A stretch of DNA of 64,000 bases from Phytophthora quininea (taxonomy: Eukaryota; Oomycota; Peronosporomycetes; Peronosporales; Peronosporaceae). The notes below the pieces were generated by a model. That model searched no databases and had not been told where the DNA came from. It saw only the letters and a list, made by a program, of their open reading frames with translations. The stretch covers positions 682,001 through 746,000 of the forward strand of contig JAAVTG010000538.1 of the NCBI GenBank assembly GCA_011947345.1, read 5' to 3'. A program made the position numbers and the translations under genes. This document shows, piece by piece, positions 23,552 to 34,887 of the stretch. Numbering within the stretch: position 1 is the first letter of the stretch; each line of letters begins with the position of its first letter.

Positions 23552-25560
23552 GCCAAATCCGGAAGTGAGGGCTCTCGCCAACGTCGAAGCTGAAGTGGGA
23601 TGCGCTTTTTGACTGGGCTTTTGTATAGGGGAGGGGACCACCAAAAACCAAGATAGAGACGGGAGACCAAACGCCGGTCTGGAATAAGTGGGTGAATGGT
23701 TTAGAAAATGCAAGTGAAGGCTGCTTGGACGCACCATTTGATACGGGACACAGCGACCCGGATCTTTCGGTTAGGTCTCTGGTAAGCTGGGAAAAGATAC
23801 TTTTTCGCGTGGTAAACGATGTGCTGCATTCTGCGTCCCAAGCAAGCCGTGAAGGGCGCAGACTCTTGTCGCTTTGCGTGCTCTACGAGACGACTTTACT
23901 GTCGCGGTTTGCTGGGTACTGCCGCCGTGCTGGTGTTGCATGCCGGTTGATTTCTCATGACCGCCCCATCCCCTGGAGGGTCCCCAAGTTTGCGCAAAAC
24001 GGGGCGTTGGGGACGTCTTCCACAAAAGTCAGCACCGCGACGAGAAATATGCATCCTTCACTATGCAACAGCTACCACAAAAGAATTGTGCGTGTGCCAT
24101 GTTAAACGATTTGCTCACACAACAACGCATGGCGTCCCCATCCCGGCAAGTCCTGCGAGTCATCTGATGGCACCAAGCAAACTGCGGCGGAACTGATGGC
24201 CAGGCACGTCTGGGCGCGATTGGACAAACGTCCGTCGAGGGGATGCCCGGGACAGCCTTCTCGCCACCGCCGCTGCTGCGAGCAGCCTCGACGCGAGGCT
24301 CTCGACGAAATGCATTGAGTGGAAATCGTGTCGAGTTCCCGTCACACACCAAGCAGCTTTTGGAGGCCATCGAATATGGCCACTCAAGCAGAGGTTGGGT
24401 TGTGTGGAGAATTGAGCTGGGGTAGCTTTGCGTGGAGCTGTATTCGTGTTCGAAGAGATCCATCCGCCTCGCGTATCGCGAGAAATGGTTGGAAGAAGAA
24501 GATAAAGATCTCCGAGTGTGGAATCAGTAGAGGATAACGACCGCGACGTCGTATACGAGCTGGAAGCGGAGCTGCGGCAGCAGACATAATCACACACACT
24601 GCCAAGGATGTGGAGAATGAGTTGCCCTTCATCGTACTGTTGGTCTCGGTCGGGCCGTCAAGCTCGCTGGCGCCTCGCTGGTGTGTGGTGTCGTCTTTGA
24701 TCTCTGCGTGTGTCGGCGAACGACCTCGAGTTGAGCCACACAGATACATTTGGAGCCCCAGGAGGACAAACTGCTGACATGAGCACCTGGAGATTGAAAT
24801 GGGAAGCGAGTCGCACACCACAACATCAACAGGCAACCCAGCAAACAGAGTTGAGCAGGCTCTGCAGCTCCCAAACTAGCCGGCCGCTGGTAACGGCCAC
24901 GGTCTGGCTGCGGGAGCTCATTGATTGTTTGCCAGCGAAAAATTCGACCAACGTGCCTCCTCTTCGAGGTGTGTTTTGATACGAATGAACTCGCAGACGC
25001 GATGAGGGTCGGGGCCTCTTTAAGTGCGACAGAAAGCGAATGTGCTTAGCCTGCTCGTTCGGCGATTTGAGACAGGCATCCTAGACTGAAGAAACACATC
25101 TTGAAGTCCGTTAGCACGAAGTTGGTCTCGTCACAAGACTCTCGTCCCGGTGTTGGATAAGCGAGGCCAAACGTTGAAGGGGAATGTTGGTGGTAAGTTC
25201 GACCGCGCATTTATCACACAGGAAGCAAATAAGTCAAACTGTTCCCAAGCCAACCACAGTGTTTTCAGAGCCTGGTAAAGCATTTTTTTCTTTTCACGCC
25301 GATGGTGAACTATAGGCTACCGAGTGCTCTGGCTCAATCTCGCCGTGTGGCTGTTCACCGATAGCAGACGTCCAAGTTTGGCAGTGCATTGATCTGTATT
25401 GATCGTTGCTGCACGAAAACACTTCATGCCTGCATATCCGCGACAGCAGAATGTGTGTGTTTTGATGATCGCAGCGAAGACTGGCATCAGCCACGGCAAA
25501 GTGCAGCTTGTGCTCTTCCAACAAAATTGTCGTGCTCTTCTTCGCTGGTACTGGGCCAAT
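23552..25560. other. Intergenic region between glutamate synthase and ABC transporter
   Basis: About 2 kb between divergent genes. Short ORF fragments occur around 24150-24590, but none shows a domain or a consistent splice pattern. The last 400 bp contain a segment duplicated in inverted orientation at 33.9-34.1 kb, then the ABC gene promoter. Confidence 0.5.
25161..25367 (+). repeat. ABC upstream segment duplicated in inverted orientation
   Basis: This stretch matches the reverse complement of about 33901-34087 with high identity (shared words include the 20-base piece starting at 25310 and CCCAAGCCAACCACAG). The copy lacks about 27 bp present here. At 25367 (after GATAGCAG) the copy jumps to sequence matching position 29009 of the ABC gene. 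Confidence 0.8.
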
Positions 25561-25574
25561 TCATTGTGCAATTT
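25556..25574 (+). promoter_or_regulatory. Oomycete-type initiator preceded by CCAAT
   Basis: CCAAT is followed directly by TCATTGTGCAATTT, which matches the oomycete initiator consensus TCATTYYNCAWTTT at 13 of 14 positions, 42 bp before the ABC start codon. Spacing and match are typical of Phytophthora core promoters. Confidence 0.6.
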
Positions 25575-25615
25575 GCCAGCAACCAGCAACTCCAAATCTT
25601 CGGAACTTCGAAACC

Positions 25616-28600
25616 ATGGCAGCCGATAACAAAGGCGATGTATCCCCTCGTGGGGGCACTCCGTACCAGCGCCTGGAAACTTCTCGCGCTGTTAACGCCG
25701 ACGCTCTCGACAAGAACCTCAAAAGAAGGAGACTGGGTCAAACGCTTTGGGCAATACTGCTCAAGACAATGCCTCCAAGTTCAAGTTCACCGACCTGTAC
25801 CGCTACGGCACGCCGTTCGACAAGCTGTTACTAGCGATCGGTATCGTGCTGGCCGGAGCCAACGGTGCATTGAATCCGCTCATGGCCTTAGCGTTCGGCA
25901 ACGTGCTGTCGGGCTTCGCGTCTACCCCGGTGGATATGGATACGGTGGACTCTGCAGCTCTGGATTTCACGCTTATCGCCGTGGCCTTGTTCGTCACGGA
26001 CTACGGCTCTTACGTGGCTCTCGTCCACAGCGCCGAGCGACAGATCAAGGCTCTGCGCAGAGAGGCCCTCAAGCGAATGCTCTACCTCGACATCAGCTGG
26101 TACGACGAACAGGACGCTTTGCAATTGTCGAGTCGCCTCACTGGGGACACGGTTCGGATCAAGGACGGCATGGGACCGAAACTCGGGGACGCGTTTCGAT
26201 ACACTTTGCAGTTCGTCGTGGGATTCGTCATTGGCTTTGCTCGCGGGTGGGATATTACGCTTGTCATGTCGGCAATCATCCCAGTGGTGATGGTTTTGAT
26301 GAAGAACCTTATTAAAACCATACGTGCCAGAGCTGACTGGTCTCAACAGGTCTACGCGGAAGCTGGGTCTGTAGCTGAAGAAACGTTGGGGTCGATGCGT
26401 GCCGTGACATCGCTCAATGCGGAGACGAAGGCGATCGCTAAATTCGAGGAGAAGGTCAACCAAGCGGAAAAGGACAGCATCGCTCAGAACAAAAAGTTGT
26501 CTGCGGTGTTCTCGATGTTTCGCGCCAGCGTGTGGGTCGCATACGCGGTTGGACTTTGGTATGGCGGATGGAAGATCTCGCAAGACGATTCTGAGCCATC
26601 GGATGTATTTGCTGTCTTCTTTAGTGTCATGCTCGGAACAAGCTCGCTTGGTAAGATCTCCCCGAGTATTTCCGCAGTGTCGAACGCTAGTGGGGCTGCT
26701 CATGGACTGTTCGCTATCCTTGATACTCGGAGTGTTATCGACGCCGAGAGTCACGACGACGGTATCGTTCCAACAGCATGTGAAGGCAAGATCGAGGCGA
26801 AGCATGTCAACTTCACCTACCCAAGCCGTCCAGACGCTCAAGTATTGCGTGACTACAATGTGACCATCGAACCCGGTCAATTCGTTGCGTTCGCTGGTGC
26901 CAGCGGTGGTGGCAAGAGCACGATCGCCGCACTCCTTGAGAGATTTTACGATCCAACCGGCGGTGCCATTTATCTCGATGGAAGAGATATCAAAGAACTG
27001 AACGTCAAATGGTTGCGGTCGCAGATCGGCATGGTATCGCAGGAGCCGGTGCTGTTTGGAACGACCATTTTCGAGAACATTGCCATGGGTGCTGAGAACG
27101 TGAGTCGTGAAGAGGCCGTTGCTGCTTGCAAACTCTCTAACGCACACGACTTCATCATGGCCCTACCCGAGCAGTACGATACGTTGGCTGGGGAGAAAGG
27201 TGTGTCGTTGTCTGGCGGCCAGAAGCAGCGCGTTGCCATTGCGCGTGCCATCATTCGCAAACCCAAGATTCTTATCCTCGATGAAGCTACGAGCGCGTTG
27301 GACAACGAGAGCGAGAAGCTCGTGCAAGCAGCTTTGGACAATCTGATGGACACAACCAACATGACGACTTTGGTGATCGCTCACCGGCTGAGCACCATCC
27401 GTCACGCTGACAAAATCGTGGTGCTTGAAGATGGACACGTAGCGGAAAGCGGCACCCACGATGAGCTGGTGCAGCTCGAGCACGGCATTTACAGGACCAT
27501 GTACCAGAACCAAGAGCTGCAATCACGGGACGAAGAACCTCAAGCGATGTTGCCGGAGGTAGAATGGAGCGATAACGTCAAGCTCTCTCGATCGAAGAGT
27601 AACGCGTCATCCAAGACAAACGACTCGGTTATCAATGTGGAAAACAATACTTTGGTGACAGAACCGTTTGGTCTGATGGACATCGCTCGGTTGAGCAAAG
27701 CAGAACTTAAGTTCTACATCATTGGTATCATCGGTGCGTGTGCGTCTGGACTTTTCATGCCGATGTCTGCGGTGCTGGTGGCGGAGATGATGACGACGAT
27801 GACAAACAAGTTTGGGCTCTTTCAAGCGTCTGGAGATAAATCCTACCTGAGTGATCTGTACGACAAGGCACAACTCTACGGCATTCTGTTCCTGGTCGCC
27901 GCTGTGGTGATCATGGTCTTCATATACATGGAGACGTACTGTTTCAAGTTTATCGAGGAGAAGATCACGACGCGCCTGCGTAAGATGAACTTCGAGGGGC
28001 TCTGTCGACAGAACATCGGCTTCTTCGACGAGAAGGAGCACGCTGTCGGAGCTCTGACTGCAGATCTCGCAACGAACGCGACCAAAGTGGGCTTGATTTC
28101 CGGAGACTCGCAAGCACAAGCTTTCCAGGCGATGTTCACGTTGATTTCTGCGCTGGTGATTTCATTCGGCTTTGGTAGCTGGCTGCTGTCGCTTATCATG
28201 CTGGCAACAATTCCGTTTCTCTTAATCGGATCTATCGGGCGTACGAAACAAGTTGGAGGAGGAGCTCTGCTGTCGGACGATTTAGCTGTTCCTGGTGCCC
28301 ATGCGTCGGAAGTCCTGACCAACGTAAGGACTGTTGCTGCTTTGGGAATTCAGCAGAAATCGGTGGATGTATTTGACGAGCTACTGGAGGAACCACTTCG
28401 CAAGGGATACAAGGAGACGCAGATCGATGGGATCTCTCTCGGCTTCAGCTCTTCGATCATGATGGCGACGTACGCTTTAATCTTTTGGTACGGAGCCAAG
28501 AAGGTGAACGACGGCTCGATTACGTTCGAGGAGTTGTCGAGATCTCTGATGGTCATCATGATGTCGATTCGGTTCGTTAGTGGTGCCTTCAGCTTCTTGG

Positions 28601-29447
28601 CTGATGCCCCCAGTGCCTTCAAGGCTGGGTCGACGATCACTGCAATCCGTGATCGTGTAGCCCCAATCGACTCGTTCAGCTCGGAAGGTCTGCAACTAGC
28701 TGCGATCGATGGTCGACTCGAGTTCAGAGACGTCTCGTTCCGCTACCCCACTCGACCGGAAGTCCAAGTGCTGAAACACTACAACTTGGTCATCGAAGCT
28801 GGCCAAACGGTTGCGTTCTGCGGATCAAGCGGAGGCGGTAAGAGCACCATCATCTCCCTACTTGAACGGTTCTACGACCCTGTGGCGGGCGATGTGCTTC
28901 TGGACGGCCACGACATCAGGAAGTTAAATCTGCGTTGGCTGCGCAGCCAGATCGGCCTCGTCGCTCAGGAGCCGAGCCTCTTCATTGGCACCATCGCTGA
29001 GAACATCGCCTACGGTCTACCGGAGACGCCGACGCAGCAAGAAATCGAGGAAGCTGCCAAGGTGGCGAACGCTCACAACTTCATCACGCAGTTTCCAGAC
29101 GGGTACAACACCCAGGTCGGCATGCAAGGCGAGCAGCTCTCGGTGGCCAGAAGCAGCGTATCGCCATCGCTCGTGCCACACTGAAGAACCCGAGTATCTT
29201 GCTGCTGGACGAAGCCACCAGCGCTTTGGACTCGCAGAGCGAGAAAGTCGTGCAGGCAGCGCTGGCCAAGGTGATGGCCTGGAGACGCCGGACGACGATC
29301 ATCATCGCGCATCGACTGCCGACGATCCAAAACGCAGACAAGATCTGCGTGGTGAGCGATGGCAAGGTCGCGGAGCAGGGTACACACCACGAACTTGTAC
29401 AGCGCAACGGAATCTACGCAGATCTAGTGGCGTCTGCTTCTTCGTAG
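25616..29447 (+). CDS. MDR/P-glycoprotein-type ABC transporter (ABCB, full size)
   Basis: Exports hydrophobic compounds across the plasma membrane using ATP. About 1277 residues, arranged TMD1-NBD1-TMD2-NBD2 with no intron. NBD1: Walker [10 protein letters not shown], signature LSGGQKQR, Walker [14 protein letters not shown]-loop VIAHRLS. NBD2: Walker [10 protein letters not shown], then [16 protein letters not shown] and [14 protein letters not shown]. Two frame breaks: an A-run at 25721 near the N-terminus (before TGSNALGNT) and a GG at 29142 exactly inside the second LSGGQ signature. The inverted copy at 33.8 kb has GGG at that place, so the main copy most likely lost one G in the assembly. 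The start at 25616 follows a good initiator. Divergent from glutamate synthase. Confidence 0.93.
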
Positions 29448-29576
29448 GCGTGACACTGCACACGCTTTGGAATGAATAAATCGTGCGCAATTCAAGTCTG
29501 TCAGGTTTCTCGAACATGCATTTCATTCCTGGGTAGGAACGGATCTCAATGTTGTCAAGGACAAAACATTTCGCTT

Positions 29577-30171
29577 TCACGAGCGCACGTAGCCTTCTAA
29601 CGTCGACCGAGCGCGGAACGAGCACGTCCTTGGCTCGTAGGCGTCGGCGTGCGTCGCCATCTGCGCGATGGTGCAAGGTCCGCACAGGAATGCGCTTGCA
29701 ACGTCCTTCAGAGTCGACCCGTGGATGGAGAAGAGGCCGCGCATTTTGGTGCGCAGTTGAGAGACGGCAATTACAGCAGCAATAGCTGCCACCACGCAGA
29801 AGAAGTTGAGGACGGCGCTGTTTGCGATGATGGCGAGCAGGACCAGCAAGTACAGCACTGCGTACAGTCCGATGACGATCGAGTAGCGCACCAGGCCCAG
29901 CCGAGCGGTGATCTGAGCCACTGACACTCCCGGACAGACGAACGCCATGCACCCTGCAACGAATGCACAGTTCGAAAGGTTAATGAGGATGAAGCAAAGT
30001 TAAATGTCTTTCTTGCTAACCATTGGGGATGCAGTCCCTGTAGAAGTCGAAGAGTTCGGCAATCCAGTGTTTGAGTTGGAGACCGTTGCGGTCCACGTCG
30101 ACGGAGCCGCCTGTGGCTTCCTCCAGCTTGCTCGTGTACGCGGTCACGAACTCTTCCTTGGCCGACACCAT
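29577..30171 (-). CDS. PLAC8-family protein, second copy
   Basis: Exon 1 ends at 30021 (LKHWIAELFDFYRDCIPN) and exon 2 runs 29953-29577, beginning GCMAFVCPGVSVAQITARLG. This is the same intron position and phase as the PLAC8 gene at 14.3 kb. Exon 2 has two hydrophobic stretches (YSIVIGLYAVLYLLVLLAII and NFFCVVAAIAAVIAV), then FLCGPCTIAQMATHADAYEP, the second cysteine cluster. The N-terminus is a charged segment (AKEEFVTAYTSKLEEATGG) not seen in the first copy. The start is uncertain: Met at 30171, 30261, or at 30235 in another frame (MAASLAPAFEFIRRLDT) with a frame break between. It is convergent with the ABC gene, 130 bp from its stop. Confidence 0.7.
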
Positions 30172-30685
30172 TGCTTCCCAATCTCGTGTCCAGTCGGCGA
30201 ATGAACTCGAAAGCGGGTGCGAGACTCGCTGCCATTTGTAACCCCTCCAACCTGGCTGCAATTCCTACTCGCTGTCTCAATCTGCGCACCTGAGCCGAAC
30301 GAAAAGTGTGGATTTCCACCCGCAGCTTGCCGTCTGCATCTTGACCAGGTGCTGGTTCTAACCCGATGTGTCATAACTGGCAGCTTCCTACGTCATGGAG
30401 ATTGTTGATACACTCAGACTGTCCGGTGCTACAGCGGATCCACCACCACCGCCAGAAACCAAACGCCACCACCAGAAAGGAAACAAAAGGCAACAATGCG
30501 CGTGAACAGTTGAGAGTTTGCATTGATAAATAACGCGTTGCACGAGTGCTACCTAAATACCCCTTGGTCGACATCGGCTGCATTGGGGTCGAATGAGGAA
30601 GTGTGGGGAGTCTGCGATGACGAACTTGCCTCCCCGCCTTTTTCCTTCTGGAGTGTCTCTATTGTGGGCCTGTCCAGGTATCTGC

Positions 30686-30976
30686 TTACTCTTCTTCTTC
30701 CTCCTCTTCGTCCTCCGAGATGGCGTTGAGTCCCGTGGAGGACACGCTGGAAGGGGAGCTGGCGATCTCGGCGGCCACACCCGTGAACGAGCGACGCATG
30801 TACGAGAGTTCCTGTCAACAGAGACAGCAGATGTAGTCAGCACCAATGTATCAAAATGTACGATAGTGTTGCAAGGTAGTACACACCTCGAGGATGAGCT
30901 GCGCCATCTCGTCGTCGGCGTCGAACGACACAAACGAGCTGAGTTGCTGCTGGGCGTTGTGGCTGGGGGCTTCCAT
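30686..30976 (-). CDS. Small acidic protein, unknown function
   Basis: Two exons, 30976-30887 and 30811-30686, with a 75-bp GTGTGT...CAG intron in phase 0; 71 residues. The first exon reads MEAPSHNAQQQLSSFVSFDADDE; the second starts ELSYMRRSFTGVAAEIASSP and ends in seven glutamates. The clean phase-0 intron and strongly skewed composition argue for a real gene. I do not recognise a family; there is no signal peptide or membrane segment. Confidence 0.55.
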
Positions 30977-32203
30977 TGTCTTTGTTTGAGGTGGGGGAGA
31001 ACGGAGACCTTCACACGCTTCGCTTCTGCGGTCGCTGGTAAAATGGTGAATAAAGAGCTGGAAACACGTCCACTCGTTGGGCGAGCAAGCAGAGGACACG
31101 GGTCAAGAGAGGTCCTCTTGCCCAAAAGTGAGGGTTTGGCCGCGCCGCAAAGTACGAATCCTGCGACACAACCAATCGCTGCGCGGTATTTCCAATCTAC
31201 TGGATTTAGTGCGATTAGTGGGCCAATCGGAGGCGTTTCAGCTGGAGGCGCGTCACACGGGGAGGGGCTTTAGGGCGAAAAGAAATGATCGACGTCATCG
31301 GTCGGACGATCGCAAGACGATCCGCGTCAGCGGCTAGGATTGCAATATACTGCACCGGTAGTAGAAACTGTAGCCACGCTTTTGTATACTGCTGACTAGG
31401 GTCATAACATGTTATTTCCACGGTTGAAGCTGGGACGACATTTAGCTGAACGGTATCTTGCGGCCACCCGTTTCCCGCCGGCAGCTGCAGACCAAGAGGA
31501 TGGATCAAGCTGGCGGTCGGAGGGTAGCTGGACCCGCCTAAAGAGCCGCAACGCCATGTCCAAGACGTCGATGTAAATGCTGCGGCAGCGCTCAAAGCGG
31601 AGGTGGGTTCCGAAAATCCGTGGCCCCAGGAGCAAGCATTTCAGTTGATGACGGTTTCTGAAGCGGGCTAGGTGATCGATGAATGATGGGAGGTGCGTCG
31701 ACAGTCTGTGACATGTGCAGGCCAACCAAGCAGCAAACAGCAACTCGAAAGGCAACATGCCCATTCTCCTCATTGCCTGGCTGCGTGGACAACTCCGCCA
31801 GGTAGCGCTATATCTTCTATCCATTGGACTTCTTCCCGCGACAGTTTTCCACGCTGTTTTGGAGCCTGCGAACACTTTCGCTGCGGGAAGCTTCATGCCC
31901 TCTCGCACCAACGTGCTTGCAGTGCAAGTCGCAGCGGCTCGATTGAACAACTGGCAGAGAGACGCTGGCCCCGCCACACACAAGATTGTTCTCGTGCGAG
32001 CCCGTCCTCTTCCTTTCTCCGCAGTAAGTAACGACGTTAATCAATGCCAAGTGACGCAAGTTGCAGTGGTTTGATACATTCGCGCATTGAATTTCCAGAC
32101 CGAGCGGCCTCCTCGAAGCCATGCAGGTGCTTGTACAGCTTCACGTCAGGACTCAGTCGCTCTGCTTACATGATGCTGGCCAGCTCGGTGACCTCGTCCA
32201 CCA
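30977..32203. other. Intergenic stretch with domain-less ORFs
   Basis: ORFs of up to 190 codons occur on both strands (for example 31402-31983 minus, 31715-32074 plus) but overlap each other, show no family signature and have no supporting splice sites. I would not call any as a gene. Confidence 0.4.
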
Positions 32204-33295
32204 TCACCAACTTTTCTCCTCCTTCTCAGGCTCGTCCTCCTCCTTCGTCATGATCGGGTATGACGCGTCCGTGGCGATGCCGCACTGGTTGTCCTTGTTG
32301 CGACTCATCATAATGTAGCCCTTCATGCCCCACGACTCGCCCCACGAGTTCTTGACGAGGTAAAAGTCCTTGCCCTTATAGGTGCCGTAGCCCGCGGCGG
32401 CCACACCGTGGTCCAGCGAGTCGGGCGAGTTGCCGCACAACGGCCAACTGTACACGCCGTGGCGGTACAGCTGGAACGTAAAGCTGCTGGCGTCAATGGC
32501 CACGGCCTGCACGCCCTTGGTGGCGATCGCGGCCTTGAGCGCGTTCTCGTCGCCAGAGGTCACGTTGGCGTACGACGTAAAGTGGCCGATGGCCTTGCCG
32601 TCCTTAGCATTGCAGACTCCTTTCGATTCAGCCGTGTACTCGTAGTCCTTCTCGCGGTCGATCTTACCACCGTGGTGCTGGATGATCTCCTCGTAGCCCT
32701 CACTCATCTCTCCGCCGTGGTTGCACGTGTCAATGCCGCCCAGAGTGCAGTCCACGAGCTCCTGCTCCGAGAACGACTCGAGCGCGCCTGTGCTGAGCGA
32801 ATAGGCGCACTCCATGGCAGCCACAGCCGAGAAGGCCCAGCACGAGCCGCACTGGCCCTGGTTCTTGACGGGTGTCACGGCGTCGTGCTCCCGCCAGTCC
32901 CACGTGGCTGGCAGATCCTGCACATTGCTGCCGGTGAAAGTCTCGGCCGCCTTCGAGTTGCTGCCGACTCGGTAGCCGAGCAGCTGCTTGTACTCGTCGT
33001 CCGAGAGGTCGGCGAGAGGGTTTAGCCCCAGGGAGAAGCTGTACTCCCCGCGGTTATAGGCTTCGTTATGGACGTTGATGCGATCCAAATTAATGGCGAA
33101 GGTTTGGAACTTCTGCAGCACTAAACTCTCGTCGTTGCGGAGGGAGCGGTAGGGCTTCTCGTAGTCCAGCGCGTAGTCCACGAACGCTTCCCACGTCTGC
33201 TGGTCCGAGGAGGGGAGCGAGGAAGGCAGCTCCGAGGTGAGCGCCGACGCGGAGACAGCCAGCGAGGCCGCGAGCAGGGAGGAGAACACCTTCAT
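32204..33295 (-). CDS. Secreted papain-family cysteine protease (cathepsin L-like, C1A)
   Basis: Single-exon, intact, 363 residues. Signal peptide MKVFSSLLAASLAVSASA, then an I29 inhibitor prodomain (TWEAFVDYALDYEKPYRS ... FQTFAINLDRINVHNEAYN ... NPLADLSDDEYKQLLGY). The mature enzyme begins near LPATWDWREHDAVTPVKNQG. The catalytic centre is complete: oxyanion Gln and Cys in GQCGSCWAFS, His in SLDHGVAAAGYG and Asn in VKNSWGESWG. The acidic tail EEDEPEKEEKSW is an oddity of this copy. Oomycetes secrete such proteases in nutrition and infection; that role is an inference. The start at 33295 is chosen because it directly begins the signal peptide. Confidence 0.92.
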   Translation of the reverse strand: MKVFSSLLAASLAVSASALTSELPSSLPSSDQQTWEAFVDYALDYEKPYRSLRNDESLVLQKFQTFAINLDRINVHNEAYNRGEYSFSLGLNPLADLSDDEYKQLLGYRVGSNSKAAETFTGSNVQDLPATWDWREHDAVTPVKNQGQCGSCWAFSAVAAMECAYSLSTGALESFSEQELVDCTLGGIDTCNHGGEMSEGYEEIIQHHGGKIDREKDYEYTAESKGVCNAKDGKAIGHFTSYANVTSGDENALKAAIATKGVQAVAIDASSFTFQLYRHGVYSWPLCGNSPDSLDHGVAAAGYGTYKGKDFYLVKNSWGESWGMKGYIMMSRNKDNQCGIATDASYPIMTKEEDEPEKEEKSW

Positions 33296-33448
33296 CTTGG
33301 ACGCGAAGGATCTGATGCTTTTTGGATTTGATGAAAGGGTTTTCCTCCCTCGACGGTATAGTGAAAGCAAGTCAAAAACTCTTGGTTGAAGAGACCGATG
33401 TCTTGGACCAATCACATGCGAGCTGATGCAAGATACGTATTCTTTTGA

Positions 33449-34087
33449 GCTGTATCATTCCTACGAAGATGCAGACGCCACTAGATCTGCGTAGATTCCG
33501 TTGCGCTGTACAAGTTCGTGGTGTGTACCCTGCTCCGCGACCTTGCCATCGCTCACCACGCAGATCTTGTCTGCGTTTTGGATCGTCGGCAGTCGATGCG
33601 CGATGATGATCGTCGTCCGGCGTCTCCAGGCCATCACCTTGTCCAGCGCTGCCTGCACGACTTTCTCGCTCTGCGAGTCCAAAGCGCTGGTGGCTTCGTC
33701 CAGCAGCAAGATACTCGGGTTCTTCAGTGTGGCACGAGCGATGGCGATACGCTGCTTCTGGCCACCCGAGAGCTGCTCGCCTTGCATGCCGACCTGGGTG
33801 TTGTACCCGTCTGGAAACTGCGTGATGAAGTTGTGAGCGTTCGCCACCTTGGCAGCTTCCTCGATTTCTTGCTGCGTCGGCGTCTCCGGTAGACCGTAGG
33901 ACTGCTATCGGTGAACAGCCACACGGCGAGATTGAGCCAGAGTACACTCGGTAGTCGATAGTTCACCATCGGCGTGAAAAAAATGCTTTACCAGTTTACC
34001 AGTCTCTGAAAACGCTGTGGTTGGCTTGGGAACACTTCGACTTATTTGCTCTTACCGCCACCATTCCCCTTCAACCTTTTGGCTCGC
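33449..34087 (-). pseudogene. Inverted, internally deleted copy of the ABC transporter gene
   Basis: On the minus strand, 34087-33901 matches the ABC upstream region (25161-25367) and 33900-33449 matches the last about 440 bp of the ABC gene (29009 to just past the stop). The whole 5' 85 percent of the coding sequence and the promoter initiator are missing. The remnant still encodes the end of NBD2 in one frame, including [14 protein letters not shown] and [11 protein letters not shown]. No start or promoter is left, so it is a pseudogene. It shows GGG in the LSGGQ codons where the full gene has GG, so it is a useful internal reference. Confidence 0.88.
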
Positions 34088-34449
34088 AATAGTCGACTTT
34101 GCGGAATGCTTTTCGGTCAAAGTCGTGAAGGAAAACTAATCATCCTCCCCATTACCACCGGCTCATGGAGGCGATTTTTCACAACCATTCTTGCTAAATA
34201 AGTAGAGCTGGTGCATGTGCTTCGCAATAGGTTCATGCCGCCACGAATCGGGTCGCCACGCCGCTGACAAGTTTAAACCGAGGCAAATAGTTCAGGAACA
34301 GGAGCGCTAGCCTCGGGAAGCTGTTAGTGCTCAAACTATAATACTACTTGCGAAATTATCGCTAGGGTTGTTTGGACTCACTATGGTCTTGAAAGCAAGA
34401 AAACTCTTGGCCAACAATCAGTGATGAAATAATATGCCGGTGATGGTGT

Positions 34450-34887
34450 GTGGACTTGGTCGATACGCTGAGTTGCCACCCACACCGAGCGCTAGCGTTT
34501 GGCAGTCATGTGTTGCTTCCCGATGGCGCATTCAAGCCTGTCGGTCGAGCTAAAGCTGCGTTTCCGACTTTCGTCCTTGAAGTGGCGCATTTGAAACCTC
34601 TGGATCACTTAAAAGGCAAGCTGCTGGAGTACATGGAACACCCAGAAGTCCAGGTGGCGGTTGGCGTCAAGATATAAGACTCGAAGCACACGATCATTCT
34701 GCACCAGCGCGACGAGGGCGGGAAAGTTGACACTCCACAAGTCAAGTTGGAGCAGGGTCAGCTACCTCCAAGTCCGCCACCGTCGTTCCCAATACGGAAA
34801 CTTTATCACGGCGTGGATCTTCCGGTGGCACTAGCTGATCACGGAGATGACCCGATCGTGCTGGACCTGATCAAGTGGGGCTCGTGA
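34450..34887 (+). pseudogene. PD-(D/E)xK (Uma2-like) nuclease-fold relic
   Basis: One frame reads through 34450-34887 with a single TAA at 34675-34677. It contains GSHVLLPDGAFKPVG, then PTFVLEVAHLKPLDHLKGKL and VQVAVGVKI, then DSKHTIILHQRDEGG. The PDG ... EV spacing resembles the restriction-endonuclease-like Uma2/PD-(D/E)xK fold common in oomycete accessory proteins. The N-terminal part is absent. The call is by motif order only. Confidence 0.4.

Noticed and set aside
24150..24600. Coding-like fragments upstream of the ABC gene
   Set aside because: Frames are short and could not be joined by plausible introns; no family recognised.
25888..27147. 419-codon minus-strand ORF
   Set aside because: Antisense to TMD1-NBD1 of the ABC transporter; no independent domain.
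31402..32074. Overlapping ORFs on both strands between the small acidic gene and the protease
   Set aside because: They overlap each other, have no domain, no splice sites and no typical composition.
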